DNA of 18,835 nucleotides. It comes from Geobacter sp. UBA5735. GTDB lineage: Bacteria; Desulfobacterota; Desulfuromonadia; Geobacterales; Geobacteraceae. This document shows, one piece after another, positions 7,441 through 17,335 of this stretch; within the stretch, counting starts at the first letter, position 1, and each line of letters begins with the position of its first letter. The translations under genes were made by a program, and so were the position numbers. The DNA lies in the NCBI GenBank assembly GCA_002419385.1, contig DIFZ01000026.1:1-18835 (forward strand), given 5' to 3'. The notes beneath the pieces are model-generated. The model was not told the DNA's origin. It ran no database searches and worked only from the letters and a program-made list of their open reading frames with translations.

Positions 7441-7497
7441 TAGGGGCAGGTCCCCCTGCCTGTCCAAAGGCGGGCGGCCACAGGGGGCCGCCCCTAC
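7440..7497. repeat. twin-hairpin palindromic element, copy 2
   Basis: GTAGGGGC (7440-7447) and GCCCCTAC (7490-7497) form the same 8-bp terminal inverted repeat as copy 1. Inside are GGCAGG/CCTGCC (7445-7460) and GGGCGGCC/GGCCGCCC (7472-7493). Length is 58 bases against 57 in copy 1. It begins at the last base of the radical SAM stop codon and ends 14 bases before the next gene. Confidence 0.8.
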
Positions 7498-7511
7498 GGA
7501 ACAAAATATCT

Positions 7512-7841
7512 ATGAGAACCGTTTTTCTGCTGCTGCTATCCAATGTGTTCATGACCTTCGCCTGGTACGCCCATCTGAAGGACATGAAGGCCACCCCCTG
7601 GTTCCTGGCGGTGCTGGTGAGCTGGGGGATCGCCTTTTTCGAGTACATGATCCAGGTTCCTGCCAACCGTATCGGCTACGGCACCTTCAGCCTCGGCCAG
7701 TTGAAGATCATGCAGGAAGTCATCACCCTGGCGGTATTCGTACCATTCGCGGTGCTCTACATGGGGCAGCCGCTGAAGCTTGATTACCTCTGGGCCGGGT
7801 TCTGCCTCGCCGGGGCGGTGTTTTTCATTTTCAGGAGCTGA
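7512..7841 (+). CDS. DUF486 (DMT-like) small membrane protein
   Basis: A 109-residue inner-membrane protein with four predicted helices at about 3-20, 30-48, 66-86 and 91-107. The segments FMTFAWYAHLK, FFEYMIQVPANRIGY and FSLGQLKIMQEVITL match DUF486, a small family related to drug/metabolite transporters. Its substrate is unknown. It is placed 14 bases after a twin-hairpin repeat with no evident ribosome site, and 46 bases before carB. A role in pyrimidine metabolism is not shown by the sequence; the operon position could reflect shared expression only. Confidence 0.85.
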   Translation: MRTVFLLLLSNVFMTFAWYAHLKDMKATPWFLAVLVSWGIAFFEYMIQVPANRIGYGTFSLGQLKIMQEVITLAVFVPFAVLYMGQPLKLDYLWAGFCLAGAVFFIFRS

Positions 7842-7887
7842 CCGCCCCTCATCCGCCCTTTCCGGGCACCCTTAAGGAGCAGTTGAC

Positions 7888-11136
<3,249 letters not shown>

Positions 11137-11211
11137 TCGGACCCCCCGCGGACCGGTCAGCCCCCCACGGGGCGACACCACCGCACGCAGCGGTGCGAAC
11201 ACACGAAAATA

Positions 11212-11236
11212 AGGGGCGGCCGCACAGGCTGCCCCT
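11212..11236 (+). terminator. hairpin between carB and greA, weak terminator candidate
   Basis: GGGGCGGCC (11213-11221) pairs with GGCTGCCCC (11227-11235), with one G:T and an extra A-T pair at the base, around a GCACA loop. It is followed by TCATGTTTT, so the T-run is short and displaced. A smaller hairpin, CACCGC/GCGGTG (11179-11195), lies upstream. Partial termination after carB is possible, and no clear separate greA promoter is visible. Confidence 0.45.
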
Positions 11237-11262
11237 CATGTTTTAGGAGGATGACAAACACG

Positions 11263-11739
11263 ATGTCCCACTCAGTCCCCATGACCAAGGAAAGCTTCGA
11301 CGCGCTTCAGGAAGAATTGAAACGGCTCATCAGGGAAGAGCGGCCGAAAGTCATACAGGATATCGCCGAGGCCCGCTCCCATGGCGATCTCTCGGAAAAT
11401 GCGGAATACGATGCCGCCAAACACCGCCAGGGCTTCATCGAGGGAAGGATCCAGGAATTGAAGGACAAGCTGGCCCGGGCATACGTCGTGGATCTCTCCA
11501 ACCTGAAACCGGACAAGGTGGTTTTCGGCGCCACGGTAACCCTGTTCGACACGGCTGCCGAAGAAGAAGTCACCTACCGTATCGTCGGAGAGGATGAAGC
11601 TGATATCCGGCTCGGGAAGATGTCCTGTTCGTCGCCGGTCGGCAAGGCGTTGATCGGACACCGGCTCGACGACACGGTCAAGGTCAAGGTACCATCGGGC
11701 CTGAAGGAATACGAGATAATCGACATCAAGTACTGCTAG
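11263..11739 (+). CDS. greA: transcription elongation factor GreA
   Basis: A 158-residue GreA. It enters the RNA polymerase secondary channel and triggers cleavage of backtracked RNA. The N-terminal coiled coil (about 7-77) includes GDLSENAEYDAA (41-52) with the tip acids Asp42 and Glu45 that position the catalytic magnesium; the C-terminal FKBP-like domain follows (about 85-158). There are two possible starts. ATG 11251 touches the AGGAGG at 11245-11250 and so is too close, while ATG 11263 is 12 bases away and gives the usual short N-terminus before PMTKESF. The later one is preferred. The gene trails the pyr operon and ends just before a strong terminator. Confidence 0.93.
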   Translation: MSHSVPMTKESFDALQEELKRLIREERPKVIQDIAEARSHGDLSENAEYDAAKHRQGFIEGRIQELKDKLARAYVVDLSNLKPDKVVFGATVTLFDTAAEEEVTYRIVGEDEADIRLGKMSCSSPVGKALIGHRLDDTVKVKVPSGLKEYEIIDIKYC

Positions 11740-11743
11740 CGCG

Positions 11744-11779
11744 AAAGAGCCCCAGCCCGTTCGGGGAGGGGGCTCTTTT
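11744..11779 (+). terminator. strong intrinsic terminator after greA
   Basis: AAAGAGCCCC (11744-11753) pairs perfectly with GGGGCTCTTT (11769-11778), with an inner CCC/GGG continuation, and the stem runs into TTTT (11776-11779). On the other strand the stem is followed by a shorter T-run, so it may serve both converging units. It reaches the stop codon of the anti-sigma gene. Confidence 0.85.
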
Positions 11780-12831
11780 CATTCCGTTCTTCCCACCACT
11801 TCAATCGTCACTTCCACCCGTCCTTCCGCTGCAGGCTCTGGCGGAACCTCTCCCCGGACCGTACCGATCCCGTCAAGCCGCTCATGCAATTCGTCCAACC
11901 GGCTGCTGTCAATCCTGATGGCAAGGACTCCCCGCTCCCCTTCCGTGATCGTTGTCCTGACAATACTGCCGCCCAGCCTGCCGACAGCAGCCCCAATCCG
12001 GCCCATGGCCGCGTCACGGTCAGCCGCCTCGACCACCAGACGGACAGCCGACGGCTCGGCTGCGGCAATCGTCGCGCTCCGGGAACGAACCGATCCGGTC
12101 GATTTCTCCGCCCTGTTCGGGCCCGCCATCCCGAAATCTTCATCTGCAGCGCTCTTGCCGTACATCGGTGCCCGGGTCGCAGCGCGCTTCTCCATCATGA
12201 TCGAACGCTCCGCATGGTCTTCCCTCGCAGGAAGCGAATATGGCGACGGGGAAGGAGCGGGCTGCGGTGAAGAAGTCTCCGTAGGAGGAGCCGTCTGCGT
12301 CTGCACAGGGGCAACGCCTTTCCTCTCGCTTCGCTGCACTGCCGTGTGCTGAGTCCCGGACAGCGTTTCCTTCCGTGCCTGTTTCGCATCACGGACAGCC
12401 GGTTTCCCCGATGGCGCCGCTGGCGGTGGGGAAGAGGCTTCGCTGCCGTGCAGCTCGGGGGCCTGCGTCACAACCTGCGCCAGCTGGGGCGCAGCAGTCC
12501 TGTAGAGCATGTATCCGGTTGCCGCTATCACAACCAATGCCGCAGCCTCAATGGGGAGTTTTATCCGAAGCGGGTAGAGCAGCCAGTGAAAAAAGCCTCT
12601 CCGTGCACCACCAGTCTCCCGGACCCGGACCATGATCTTCTGCGTCATCCAGGGCGGTGGTTCTTCTTCGCCGAAGCCGCGGATCCGGAGGACGGTTTGC
12701 TTCAGTTCAGCCAATTCAGCCCTGCAGTCGGCACAGCTTTCAAGATGCTCCTCGATCCCCTGTCGTTCCGCAGGAGTAACAGCGTCGTCCATATATGCCG
12801 ACAAAAGGCTGCGAACCGTGGTGTGATCCAT
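11779..12831 (-). CDS. membrane anti-sigma factor with zinc-finger (zf-HC2) domain
   Basis: A 350-residue protein from the ATG at 12831. The N-terminal ZAS motif is His29-x3-Cys33-x2-Cys36 in EEHLESCADC, the fold that holds ECF sigma factors inactive. A membrane helix lies at about 92-111 (LPIEAAALVVIAATGYMLY). A long Pro/Ser/Thr-rich stretch follows (about 120-230), then a C-terminal domain (about 260-350) with VVEAADRDAAMGRIGAAVGRLGGSIVRT, resembling DUF4349/DUF2275-type periplasmic domains. The start codon overlaps the sigma gene stop as TGATG, with GGGGGA a few bases upstream, so the pair is translationally coupled. Earlier in-frame starts (ATG 12837, TTG 12861) are less likely. The C-terminal domain probably senses an envelope signal, but which one is unknown. 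Confidence 0.88.
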   Translation of the reverse strand: MDHTTVRSLLSAYMDDAVTPAERQGIEEHLESCADCRAELAELKQTVLRIRGFGEEEPPPWMTQKIMVRVRETGGARRGFFHWLLYPLRIKLPIEAAALVVIAATGYMLYRTAAPQLAQVVTQAPELHGSEASSPPPAAPSGKPAVRDAKQARKETLSGTQHTAVQRSERKGVAPVQTQTAPPTETSSPQPAPSPSPYSLPAREDHAERSIMMEKRAATRAPMYGKSAADEDFGMAGPNRAEKSTGSVRSRSATIAAAEPSAVRLVVEAADRDAAMGRIGAAVGRLGGSIVRTTITEGERGVLAIRIDSSRLDELHERLDGIGTVRGEVPPEPAAEGRVEVTIEVVGRTE

Positions 12832-13439
12832 CACCATTCCCCCGCCACGCGCTTCAGGCAATCACGGACGGCTTCCCGCGCCCGCGACAACCGTGACTTG
12901 ACCGTTCCCTCCGCAAGGTTGAGCAGGGAACCTATCTCTCCGTAGGAATGCTCCTCAAGGTCACGCAATACCAGCACTTCCCTGAAGCCGGGCTCGAGTG
13001 CGCCGACGCAGTCCCGCACCCGCTGCCGGAGCTCTTCCCGTTCCAGCTGCTGGAGCGCGGACGGCCCGCTTGACGGCGGATCGATGGAACAGCTCCCGCA
13101 ACCCGCAAGTGGGTCATCCAGGGAGCAGGGCTCCCGAAACCTTCGGGTACGGGACTGCTTCAGGCGGTTCCGTGCAAGGTTGACCGTGATGGTCCTCAGC
13201 CATGTGGCAAAGGTCGAATCCCCGCGAAATCCGTCCAGGCTCCGATAGGCCGAAACAAAAGCATCCTGGGACACTTCCGCTGCATCCTCATACTCGCCCA
13301 CGACCCTGAAGGCAAGGTTGAATATCTTTTTCTCGTACTTGCGCACCAGAACCTCAAAAGCCGACAGATCGCCTTTTCTGCAGGAGTCCAGCAGTCCGGC
13401 ATCTTCATCGATTATCTCTGTTTTTCTGTTCCACAACAT
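12831..13439 (-). CDS. ECF-family RNA polymerase sigma factor (RpoE/SigW type)
   Basis: A 202-residue sigma-70-family ECF factor. Region 2 spans about 27-95 (FEVLVRKYEKKIFNLAFRVV, AEVSQDAFVSAYRSL, FATWLRTITVNLARN) and binds the -10 element; region 4 spans about 137-195 (REVLVLRDLEEHSYGEIG, EGTVKSRLSRARE) and binds the -35 element. The linker carries three cysteines (Cys105, Cys114, Cys117), two of them as CGSC, which is unusual for a linker. The ATG at 13439 has CGGAG about nine bases upstream; a TTG at 13448 is too close to it. The gene is coupled by a one-base overlap to its membrane anti-sigma partner, so activity is likely released by an envelope signal. The regulon is not visible here. 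Confidence 0.93.
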   Translation of the reverse strand: MLWNRKTEIIDEDAGLLDSCRKGDLSAFEVLVRKYEKKIFNLAFRVVGEYEDAAEVSQDAFVSAYRSLDGFRGDSTFATWLRTITVNLARNRLKQSRTRRFREPCSLDDPLAGCGSCSIDPPSSGPSALQQLEREELRQRVRDCVGALEPGFREVLVLRDLEEHSYGEIGSLLNLAEGTVKSRLSRAREAVRDCLKRVAGEW

Positions 13440-13508
13440 ACCAGACAACTCCGGGTTGCAGTTTGTTCCCGATGCGGTTCCTGCAGGGCCGGGCGGTGGA
13501 GCCCCCCC

Positions 13509-14030
13509 CTACCCGCCGGCGACCTCGGTCCGTTTGACCTCGTAATACTCCCTGTATGCCTCATAATCCCCGCAGGAAAACAGGGCGAAAATAACCGTGC
13601 CCGGGAAATCATGGCGCATGAGAAAATCCGTTACGGTATCTATGGCTATGCGGCATGCTTCCCTCACCGGGTAGCCATAGGCCCCGCAGCTGATGGCAGG
13701 GAAGGCAATGGTCCTGATGCCGTGTTCGGCTGCCAGGGCAAGGCTGTTCTCGTAACAGGCGGCAAGAAGCCGGGGAGCTTCCTCACCCTCCATTCCGTAA
13801 ACCGGGCCGACAGTGTGGATGATATGACGCGCCTTCAGTGCATGCCCCCCGGTCAAGCGCGCCTCGCCTGCCGGGCACCAGCCCAGGGACCGGCACTCCT
13901 CGAGCAGGCCGGAACCGGCGGCCCAGTGAATCATGCCGTCAACGCCGCCACCTCCCAGCAGCGTGCTGTTGGCCGCGTTCACGATGGCATCGGCATCAAT
14001 TTCGGTGATGTTTCCCATCCTGATCGTCAT
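13509..14030 (-). CDS. macro-domain protein, probable O-acetyl-ADP-ribose deacetylase
   Basis: A 173-residue stand-alone macro domain of the MacroD/YmdB type. Motifs are IVNAANSTLLGGGGVDG (16-32) with the NAAN ADP-ribose contact, GEARLTGG (55-62), IIHTVGPVY (70-78) and AFPAISCGAYGYP (109-121). Such enzymes remove the acyl group from O-acetyl-ADP-ribose or mono-ADP-ribose from proteins, in the cytoplasm. ATG 14030 is preferred because it starts at the usual TIRMGNITEIDADAIVNAAN and gives the family length; an upstream extension to 14123 has no homology. No strong ribosome site is present. It lies 69 bases before the ECF sigma gene on the same strand and may be co-transcribed, with a run of eight G residues just past its stop codon. 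Confidence 0.9.
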   Translation of the reverse strand: MTIRMGNITEIDADAIVNAANSTLLGGGGVDGMIHWAAGSGLLEECRSLGWCPAGEARLTGGHALKARHIIHTVGPVYGMEGEEAPRLLAACYENSLALAAEHGIRTIAFPAISCGAYGYPVREACRIAIDTVTDFLMRHDFPGTVIFALFSCGDYEAYREYYEVKRTEVAGG

Positions 14031-14160
14031 TCTGGAAAACACACCGGCTTGCTTCCTCTGAGTGTTCTTCACGCACACCTGCCTCACGTTCCGGGTGCAA
14101 AGCAGTACCGAGTATACCGGCAAAAAGTGCGGCCCGCAACGTTCCTTGCCGGGTCCCAGG

Positions 14161-14197
14161 AAAAAGGGGCCGGCGTCCGGACGGACGGCGGCCCCTT
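14161..14197 (-). terminator. intrinsic terminator of the yjfB-like gene
   Basis: A 9-bp perfect stem (14164-14172 with 14189-14197, AAGGGGCCG/CGGCCCCTT) carries an inner CGTCC/GGACG stem. Read on the minus strand it is followed by TTTTT (14165-14161). It is placed about 80 bases after the YjfB-like gene, making that gene a separate transcription unit. The rest of 14031-14276 shows no gene. Confidence 0.75.
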
Positions 14198-14276
14198 ACG
14201 GGCTGCACAGGTTTTGTCGGGTATACCTCGAAATCAAAGCGTTGTACAGCTTGTGCTGCATAACTGTGCTTGAAGG

Positions 14277-14468
14277 TTATGCGTAAGTTGAAAACCCACC
14301 CTTCTCGGAAGTTGAGGCAGGTGGAACTACGGCCGCATTCTTCGCCAGCATGTCCGCCATCTTCCGTTGCGCATCTGCGACCTGCCTGACGGCGGCTATG
14401 CCCAGCTGGGATTGCGACAGGTTCTCCTTTACCGCCAGAGCCTGGCTTGCTACTGAACTTATTTCCAT
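14277..14468 (-). CDS. YjfB-like putative motility protein
   Basis: A 63-residue protein beginning MEISSVASQALAVKENLSQSQLGIAAV and continuing with RQVADAQRKMADML. The opening MEI-x-SVA pattern, the amphipathic helices and the length match the YjfB family (putative motility protein), often found beside flagellar genes in Bacillus and in Geobacter-like bacteria. The biochemical role is unknown. The ATG at 14468 has a good GGGAGGTG ribosome site (14480-14473). Upstream is a candidate sigma-28 promoter, and a terminator lies downstream, so it appears to be a monocistronic flagellar-class gene. No other flagellar gene is in the window. The C-terminal tail (PPASTSEKGGFSTYA) is likely disordered. 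Confidence 0.75.
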   Translation of the reverse strand: MEISSVASQALAVKENLSQSQLGIAAVRQVADAQRKMADMLAKNAAVVPPASTSEKGGFSTYA

Positions 14469-14500
14469 ACTGCACCTCCCCTATGCAGCCCGTTCATTGC

Positions 14501-14528
14501 TTATCGGCAACACGGGCCCGTTTCTTGA
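14501..14528 (-). promoter_or_regulatory. candidate sigma-28 (FliA) promoter of the yjfB-like gene
   Basis: Read on the minus strand, GCCGATAA (14508-14501) is an exact match to the FliA -10 element. TCAAGAAA (14528-14521) stands 12 bases upstream as a -35 element close to TAAAGTTT. The spacer holds a perfect palindrome, ACGGGCCCGT. The leader to the ATG would be about 26 bases and carries the ribosome site. The match and the motility-family gene downstream support each other. Confidence 0.65.
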
Positions 14529-14551
14529 GCATTTTTCTGCCGACCAGACCG

Positions 14552-17155
14552 TCACCCCTTATAGCAGATAACCTTCTGGGTGAAAGCGTCGGCGGCAAGG
14601 TACAGGGCCCCTTCCCCACCCGCAACATCAGCGGCATTCACGACCCTGACCGTTTCCGTCCAGCGCTCCGCTTCCGGAACGTACTCCAGCAGCCTGTTGA
14701 AGCCCTGTTCGAGCACCTCTTCGCTGAGACGGTTGTCTCCCTTGTTGGGAAACAGCGCCAGGTACAGCATGTCCATTTCGATGAGTTCGTTGAGGAAATG
14801 GGTGCCCAGCGAAACGTCAGGCACCAGGCTCTCCCGCATGGCCACGATCTCGCAGAGCACGGCGACACGGCTGATATCGGCGAAGACCACGGGAATGCCG
14901 AGGAACGGGCAACTGGTGCCCCATCTGCCCGGTCCCAGCAGCATGACGTTTTCGCTGCCGTCCGGGGCGATGGTCCCGTTGAGCCGCCCGATGAGGCGGG
15001 CAATGTCGTGCTGTTCCTGCACCGTGAGCTGGGCGAATTTCGCGGGCACAACGTGGATCAGCCGGTCGATGCGAATATGCCTGCTGTGGCCGATCACCGC
15101 TCCGCTGGCGGTAATGATGCGGTTTTCCTCCAGGACATCCATCGGCAGCGGCGCGGGGGTATCCATCCCCTTTACCGGCAGGGGACGGCACTGCACGACA
15201 TGAATCCGGTAGTCCTGGTCATCCAGGAAATTGATGGTGAACTCAACGTCGACCGGGCAGGCATAGGCTTCGTGCAGCATACGGAGGATGCCCCGCATAT
15301 CCTCGACGAAATTGGACGAACTGAGCAGCTTGTCGAACGTCAGCACCCAGGAGGGCCGGGTGGAACGCTCCGTTCCCCAATCGGAGCCGGTATCCGTTGA
15401 TGCGAACAGGTGCACCGGCACATCGGGGCTGGCGGCGACGACATCCAGGAAGTGGCCCGACAGGAGCCGGTTCGCATCGAGATCGAGGAAATCAACCCTG
15501 CGCTGGGCGTACTGCCGCACTTCCTCGAAATTGGATTCGGGTCGTCGTTCAGGGGCATTCAGGGCCACCACCCGGGTGTAGTCGTCATCCGAACGGTCGA
15601 CCGCGCGGGTACCCAGGCCGAAAACCAGCCTGATCACTCCCGAATGTGGATCGATATACTCGTTCCAGACGTAGGGATTGAAGGAAAACCCCACGCCCGC
15701 GGCATGGGGATAGAAATACCTGCCGTGCACCGCGCCCGAAACCCGCATGACAAGGAGCGCCATCTGTTCGTCCTGGGCAAGGAGGCCCTTCTGACCGCGG
15801 TAACGCAAAGCCTTCTCGCTCATAGTGCTGGCGTATATGGTGCGCACTGCCGCGAGGAAATCGTCCAGCCTGCGCTCGCGCGGTCCCTGGTTGGGGCAGA
15901 AAACGCTTTCGTACTTGCCGGCGAAGGAATTGCCGTAATTGTCCTCCAGGAGGGAACTGGACCGCACGATGATCGGGGCCTGGCCGAAGTAGCCGAGCAT
16001 CTGCTCGAACTGCTTGACGAGAAAGCTGGGAAACTGGCCGGTCAGGATCCGCTGGCGCGCCTGTTCGGCCCCTTCCAGGAACTTCTCCGGATCACGCTGT
16101 TTCTCCCGCACCCACCAGACGCCGTTGCGGACCAAAAACGTGAAGAAGACGTCCGATCCGATGTAAAACGAGTCATGCGCCTCAAGGAGCGAGGCGTAGC
16201 GCGGCGAGTTGCGCTGCAGGATGCGCCGTGCCAGCAGCATGCCGACCGTTTTTCCACCGATGAGGCCCGTTCCGATCATGCGCCTGCGGATCTCGAGAAC
16301 GTCCTCCAGCCTCAGGAAGCGTGACACCAGGCTGGTCATGCCCGGATCGCGGGACACCATCATCCGGCACAGCCGCCGGAACATCTCGTCCTCCCTCTCG
16401 GGGGAGCAGCGTCCGGCCTTGACGGCACTCAGCACCTCCTCTCCCTCGGCAAAGGTCCGCTCCCAGAAGCCAGGCCGGACATCGGTATCCAGTCCCGACC
16501 AGTTGATGGAGGTGAGAATCGAGCTTATCAGCGCACTGGCGGTGACGGGGCGGAATTCGTCTCCCCGCCACTCATGCAGCATGTTCATGGTCGGCGAATA
16601 CCTCAGGTGCACCTTCATGGGATAGATGTAGCGCTTGTCCCCGTAGGCATAGACATCGAGAAACAGCTGGGTGGTCTGGACAATCGGCTGCAAACCCTGC
16701 TGGGAATGGTAGTTGCGGAATATGGCAAAATAGGCGACCGTCTCCAGATCGAACAGATAAGGGCAGGTGAGCATGAAGAAGTTGCCCAGCATCTGGTCGG
16801 AATACCAGTCCGCGGCAAGTTCCGACAGACAGTCGAAAACGTAGAGCGCCCCTCTGCCCACCTGCTCTATCACCTGGTGAATCCTGGCGATAAACGTCTC
16901 GAAGCCCGAGTTGGGGTCCAGTTCGACCGTCAGGAATGACGCGTCCGGCCGGATCAAGGGCGGATGGCTGGCAAAACGGAAATAGACCAGGCGCCTTCCC
17001 GACTGGATGCCGGCCTGCACGAAGGGATCAACGAGGACCTGGTAATCACTGATCGAATCCACCTGCCAGACGATATTGTCGCCGGGCAGCACGCCCTTCA
17101 AGGCACCGTCAAGCCCGGGCAAGCCGGTCGTAAATGATCTGTCGTATGTCTGCAT
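14552..17155 (-). CDS. PEP/pyruvate-binding (PPDK_N) protein with degenerate KaiC-like N-terminal domain
   Basis: An 867-residue protein. Residues about 7-205 resemble a KaiC/RadA-type ATPase (TGLPGLDGALKGVLPGDNIVW, ALYVFDCLSEL at 103-113, YIYPMKVHLRYS), but the phosphate-binding loop is degenerate: where G-x4-GKT is expected there is LPGDNIVW. Residues about 295-660 form the ATP-grasp domain of PEP synthase and pyruvate phosphate dikinase: GGKTVGMLLAR (300-310), IIVRSSSLLEDNYGNSFAGKYES (395-417, RSSS near the start), and DVEFTINF with VVQCRPLP at the end (636-660). The phosphohistidine swivelling domain and the PEP barrel are absent, replaced by a C-terminal region with GPGRWGTS and GTHFLNELIEMDMLYL. 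It therefore cannot be a complete PEP synthase. ATG 17155 has AGGGGGG upstream; the further N-terminal extension lacks support. Likely a phosphotransfer or regulatory protein with unknown partner. Confidence 0.8.
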   Translation of the reverse strand: MQTYDRSFTTGLPGLDGALKGVLPGDNIVWQVDSISDYQVLVDPFVQAGIQSGRRLVYFRFASHPPLIRPDASFLTVELDPNSGFETFIARIHQVIEQVGRGALYVFDCLSELAADWYSDQMLGNFFMLTCPYLFDLETVAYFAIFRNYHSQQGLQPIVQTTQLFLDVYAYGDKRYIYPMKVHLRYSPTMNMLHEWRGDEFRPVTASALISSILTSINWSGLDTDVRPGFWERTFAEGEEVLSAVKAGRCSPEREDEMFRRLCRMMVSRDPGMTSLVSRFLRLEDVLEIRRRMIGTGLIGGKTVGMLLARRILQRNSPRYASLLEAHDSFYIGSDVFFTFLVRNGVWWVREKQRDPEKFLEGAEQARQRILTGQFPSFLVKQFEQMLGYFGQAPIIVRSSSLLEDNYGNSFAGKYESVFCPNQGPRERRLDDFLAAVRTIYASTMSEKALRYRGQKGLLAQDEQMALLVMRVSGAVHGRYFYPHAAGVGFSFNPYVWNEYIDPHSGVIRLVFGLGTRAVDRSDDDYTRVVALNAPERRPESNFEEVRQYAQRRVDFLDLDANRLLSGHFLDVVAASPDVPVHLFASTDTGSDWGTERSTRPSWVLTFDKLLSSSNFVEDMRGILRMLHEAYACPVDVEFTINFLDDQDYRIHVVQCRPLPVKGMDTPAPLPMDVLEENRIITASGAVIGHSRHIRIDRLIHVVPAKFAQLTVQEQHDIARLIGRLNGTIAPDGSENVMLLGPGRWGTSCPFLGIPVVFADISRVAVLCEIVAMRESLVPDVSLGTHFLNELIEMDMLYLALFPNKGDNRLSEEVLEQGFNRLLEYVPEAERWTETVRVVNAADVAGGEGALYLAADAFTQKVICYKG

Positions 17156-17265
17156 CAAGCCCCCCTTGTTTCGTTGTCCGTCGTCCGCTTGCGGTCTGCA
17201 CCCATTATACGTGCTGCAATCCCATAAGGTAATAAAAAAAACAGACAAACTTGGGGATCGGTCTT

Positions 17266-17300
17266 AAAAAAAGGGGGCGCTGAAAACCATCAGCGCCCCC
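17266..17300 (-). terminator. intrinsic terminator of gdhA
   Basis: GGGGGCGCTGA (17273-17283) pairs perfectly with TCAGCGCCCCC (17290-17300). On the minus strand the stem is followed by seven T residues (17272-17266). It stands 36 bases after the gdhA stop codon and before the next minus-strand gene, which should therefore have its own promoter between here and 17155. Confidence 0.9.
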
Positions 17301-17335
17301 ACTTTCGTCGTATTCAAACCATCATGACTGGAACC

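Noticed and set aside
13437..13469. Possible autoregulated ECF promoter (GGAAC, 17 bases, then TGTCTG) before the sigma gene
   Set aside because: It would start transcription at or inside the start codon and leave the ribosome site outside the message; match judged likely to be chance.
14447..15400. 317-codon plus-strand frame opposite the PEP/pyruvate-binding gene
   Set aside because: Antisense of a well-supported coding region; no domain signature.
17156..17248. N-terminal extension of the PEP/pyruvate-binding protein
   Set aside because: The extra 31 residues do not resemble the family and a good ribosome site precedes ATG 17155.
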